DNA of 64,000 nt from Halonotius aquaticus (GTDB lineage Archaea; Halobacteriota; Halobacteria; Halobacteriales; Haloferacaceae): positions 80,637 through 144,636 of the forward strand of contig NZ_QKNY01000007.1 of assembly GCF_003605575.1 (NCBI RefSeq). Direction: 5' to 3'. The notes under the pieces were generated by a model that was not told the DNA's origin, did not search any database, and saw only the letters and a list, made by a program, of their open reading frames with translations. The position numbers and the translations under genes were made by a program. Position 1 is the stretch's first letter. Every line of letters starts with the position of its first letter. Positions 62,438 through 64,000 of the stretch are shown here, piece after piece.

Positions 62438-63250
62438 ATGCAGGTCGCTGCGATCCAACTCGACATCGAACCCGAGGCCGTCGAGGCAAATCTTGACCGC
62501 GCCCACGAGGCGGTCGCCGATGCCGCAGCAGCGGGTGCCGATCTCGCTGTCCTGCCCGAACAGTTCTACGTCGGCTTCTTTGCTTTCGACGCCTATCCGA
62601 CCCACGCCGCCGGGCTTGACGACCCTCTCTTCGATCGCCTTGCTGATCTGGCTGCCGACAACGATATTGCGCTTGTGGCGGGGAGCGTCGTTGAATCCCT
62701 TGCCGATAGCGCGGCTGCCGGCTACGACGTGCCGGCGACGGAGGGGTACGCCAACACGTCAGTCTTCTTTGACCGCGACGGCACGCGGCGCGGCATCTAC
62801 CGAAAACACCATCTCTTCGGCTACGAATCCGCGGAATCCGAGCTGTTGGTGCCCGGTGACTCGCTGTCAGTCGTCGACTTTGAGGGGTTGACGATCGGCA
62901 CAACGACCTGCTATGACCTCCGGTTTCCGTCGTTATACCGCCGGCTGCTTGACCGCGGTGTCGACTGTCTGGTCGTCCCGAGTGCGTGGCCCTATCCGCG
63001 GATCGAACACTGGGAAACACTGGGCCGGGCCCGGGCGATCGAAAACCTCAGCTACGTGATCGCGGTCAACGGCTCGGGCTCGTTCCCCGCGGCGGATGCA
63101 ACGCTCTGTGGCCGCTCGACGATCTACGATCCGTGGGGGACGGCCCGGGCCGCCGCTGGCGACGAGCCGACGACGCTCACCGCGACCGTCGAGCCCGCGG
63201 TCGTCGACCGAGTTCGATCCTCTTTCCCGGCGCTCGATGACCGCCGGTAG
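62438..63250 (+). CDS. carbon-nitrogen hydrolase (nitrilase superfamily)
   Basis: 270 residues. The catalytic triad is Glu41 (LPEQFY), Lys123 (RKHHLFGYE) and Cys158 (TTCYDLRFP). Members are amidases, ureidopropionases or omega-amidases; the substrate is unknown. Cytoplasmic. It is coupled to the SRPBCC protein. Confidence 0.9.
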   Translation: MQVAAIQLDIEPEAVEANLDRAHEAVADAAAAGADLAVLPEQFYVGFFAFDAYPTHAAGLDDPLFDRLADLAADNDIALVAGSVVESLADSAAAGYDVPATEGYANTSVFFDRDGTRRGIYRKHHLFGYESAESELLVPGDSLSVVDFEGLTIGTTTCYDLRFPSLYRRLLDRGVDCLVVPSAWPYPRIEHWETLGRARAIENLSYVIAVNGSGSFPAADATLCGRSTIYDPWGTARAAAGDEPTTLTATVEPAVVDRVRSSFPALDDRR

Positions 63251-64000
63251 GAACTCACGTCGTGCATCTGGGGGTCTGGCTGTACGCCGAGACGACGCGG
63301 ACGGTGGGTTTATACGCCGCACTGACATACGTTTCTCTGCCGACGTATTGACGCTTTTCTCGTCACTGTCGGCACACACAACTCGCCGCCACGCCCGTCG
63401 GCCGCCACGCGGCACGATCCACTCCGGGGATCGGGGGCGTCCTCGATCGGATCATCCGCCGCGCTCCTCGCCTTGTTGCAGTCAGTGAGTTTCCAACGAG
63501 ACACGTGTCGACCCTTCTATGGCGCTGTGGAGCTATACAGTTGCCAACAACACGCCGCCATACCCCGAGAGTATCACACAATATCAGCGAAAATTGATTT
63601 TTATGTAGCAAATATCAGGCTATTGCCGGGCACCGTACAGTATATATACATTCCAGCCCGTTAATTAAGGTAATGTTAATATCGGAGGTGACAGCCAACG
63701 GCGGTTGAGGCGGGACGCTGGGCTGTGAGCCAACAGTGTGCTCCGCCCGGCGTATCGTGGTTGGTCACCCCCACACTGCCAGTGGCTGTCGCTGTGACGG
63801 TCACTCTCCCACCGGGTGATGGATGTGCAACCACGGTGCCCAACGTACTGACGACCACCACACTCCACCCGCCTTCCACATCCAGGCGGCCACTCGTTTT
63901 CAGCGACCTACGTATTGTCGACAGCGGCGCCTCTCAGGTATGCGGAGACTGTCGCACGCTCGTCACACGGGATGCTTTTAGGCTACAGCACAAAATGGGG
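63251..64000. other. 750-bp stretch at the window end with no supported gene
   Basis: A TTTATAC box is at 63309-63315 with no gene after it, so a small RNA could start near 63340, but I see no compelling fold. The middle (63560-63680) is AT-rich and holds several TATA-like elements. A short minus-strand frame at 63676-63879 has a Val/Thr-rich beta pattern (VTVTATATG) but no start support and may be a degraded gene. A gene may begin at 63995. Confidence 0.4.

Overview
This window is GC-rich chromosomal DNA of a halophilic archaeon (class Halobacteria). The evidence is an acidic proteome rich in Asp and Glu, many promoters with a TTTTAA- or TTTATA-like box 22-30 bp upstream of a probably leaderless ATG, archaeal information genes (TFE, RNase P subunits Rpp30 and Pop5, proteasome alpha, aRNase J, Trm56), a geranylgeranyl reductase for archaeal lipids, and the haloarchaeal TatC plus double-TatC pair. 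I cannot name the genus.

Layout: 0-9.3 kb is housekeeping sequence (NurA-like fragment, epoxide-hydrolase-like protein, ilvD, a GCS2-like ligase, a wHTH regulator, the thiamine regulator ThiR). 9.3-15.4 kb is an AT-richer island. It holds two Tat-exported PQQ-type beta-propeller surface proteins, a GLUG-repeat surface protein broken by one in-frame TGA, a decayed IS6-like transposase and a 13-bp direct repeat near both ends. 15.4-24 kb holds RNase J behind a structured leader, a 1228-residue sensor kinase, mobB, rpp30-pop5-psmA and small conserved genes. 24-32.5 kb holds a vapBC-like pair, geranylgeranyl reductase, a phosphatase, a glutaredoxin, a hybrid sensor kinase and divergent tatC genes. 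32.5-37.7 kb has a frameshifted EamA transporter, a HAD hydrolase and a complete phnDCEE-type ABC transporter. 37.9-39 kb carries a MITE-like inverted repeat, then an RHH regulator overlapping a preQ0/queuosine-precursor-type transporter. 40-46 kb is the most unusual part (below). 46-63 kb returns to housekeeping genes: sensor kinase, tRNA-Gly(CCC), nadE, ROK kinase, NifU-like, FAU-1-like, UspA, menE, trm56, tfe, a CinA-like protein, ATP-NAD kinase family, AbrB-PhoU, and a nitrilase.

The best candidate for an undescribed system is the four-gene leftward operon at 39,995-44,141 with a divergent partner at 44,527. In order it encodes a basic-then-acidic coiled-coil protein with ESCRT-III-like layout, a Vps4/Cdc48-type AAA ATPase with an MIT-like N-terminus, an FHA protein, and a Ser/Thr kinase with a novel C-terminal domain. 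The divergent gene encodes a 524-residue protein of unknown fold. A perfect 16-bp palindrome lies between the two transcription units. My working idea is a kinase- and FHA-controlled membrane- or filament-remodelling module. The ESCRT comparison is an inference from layout and motifs, not a demonstrated homology.
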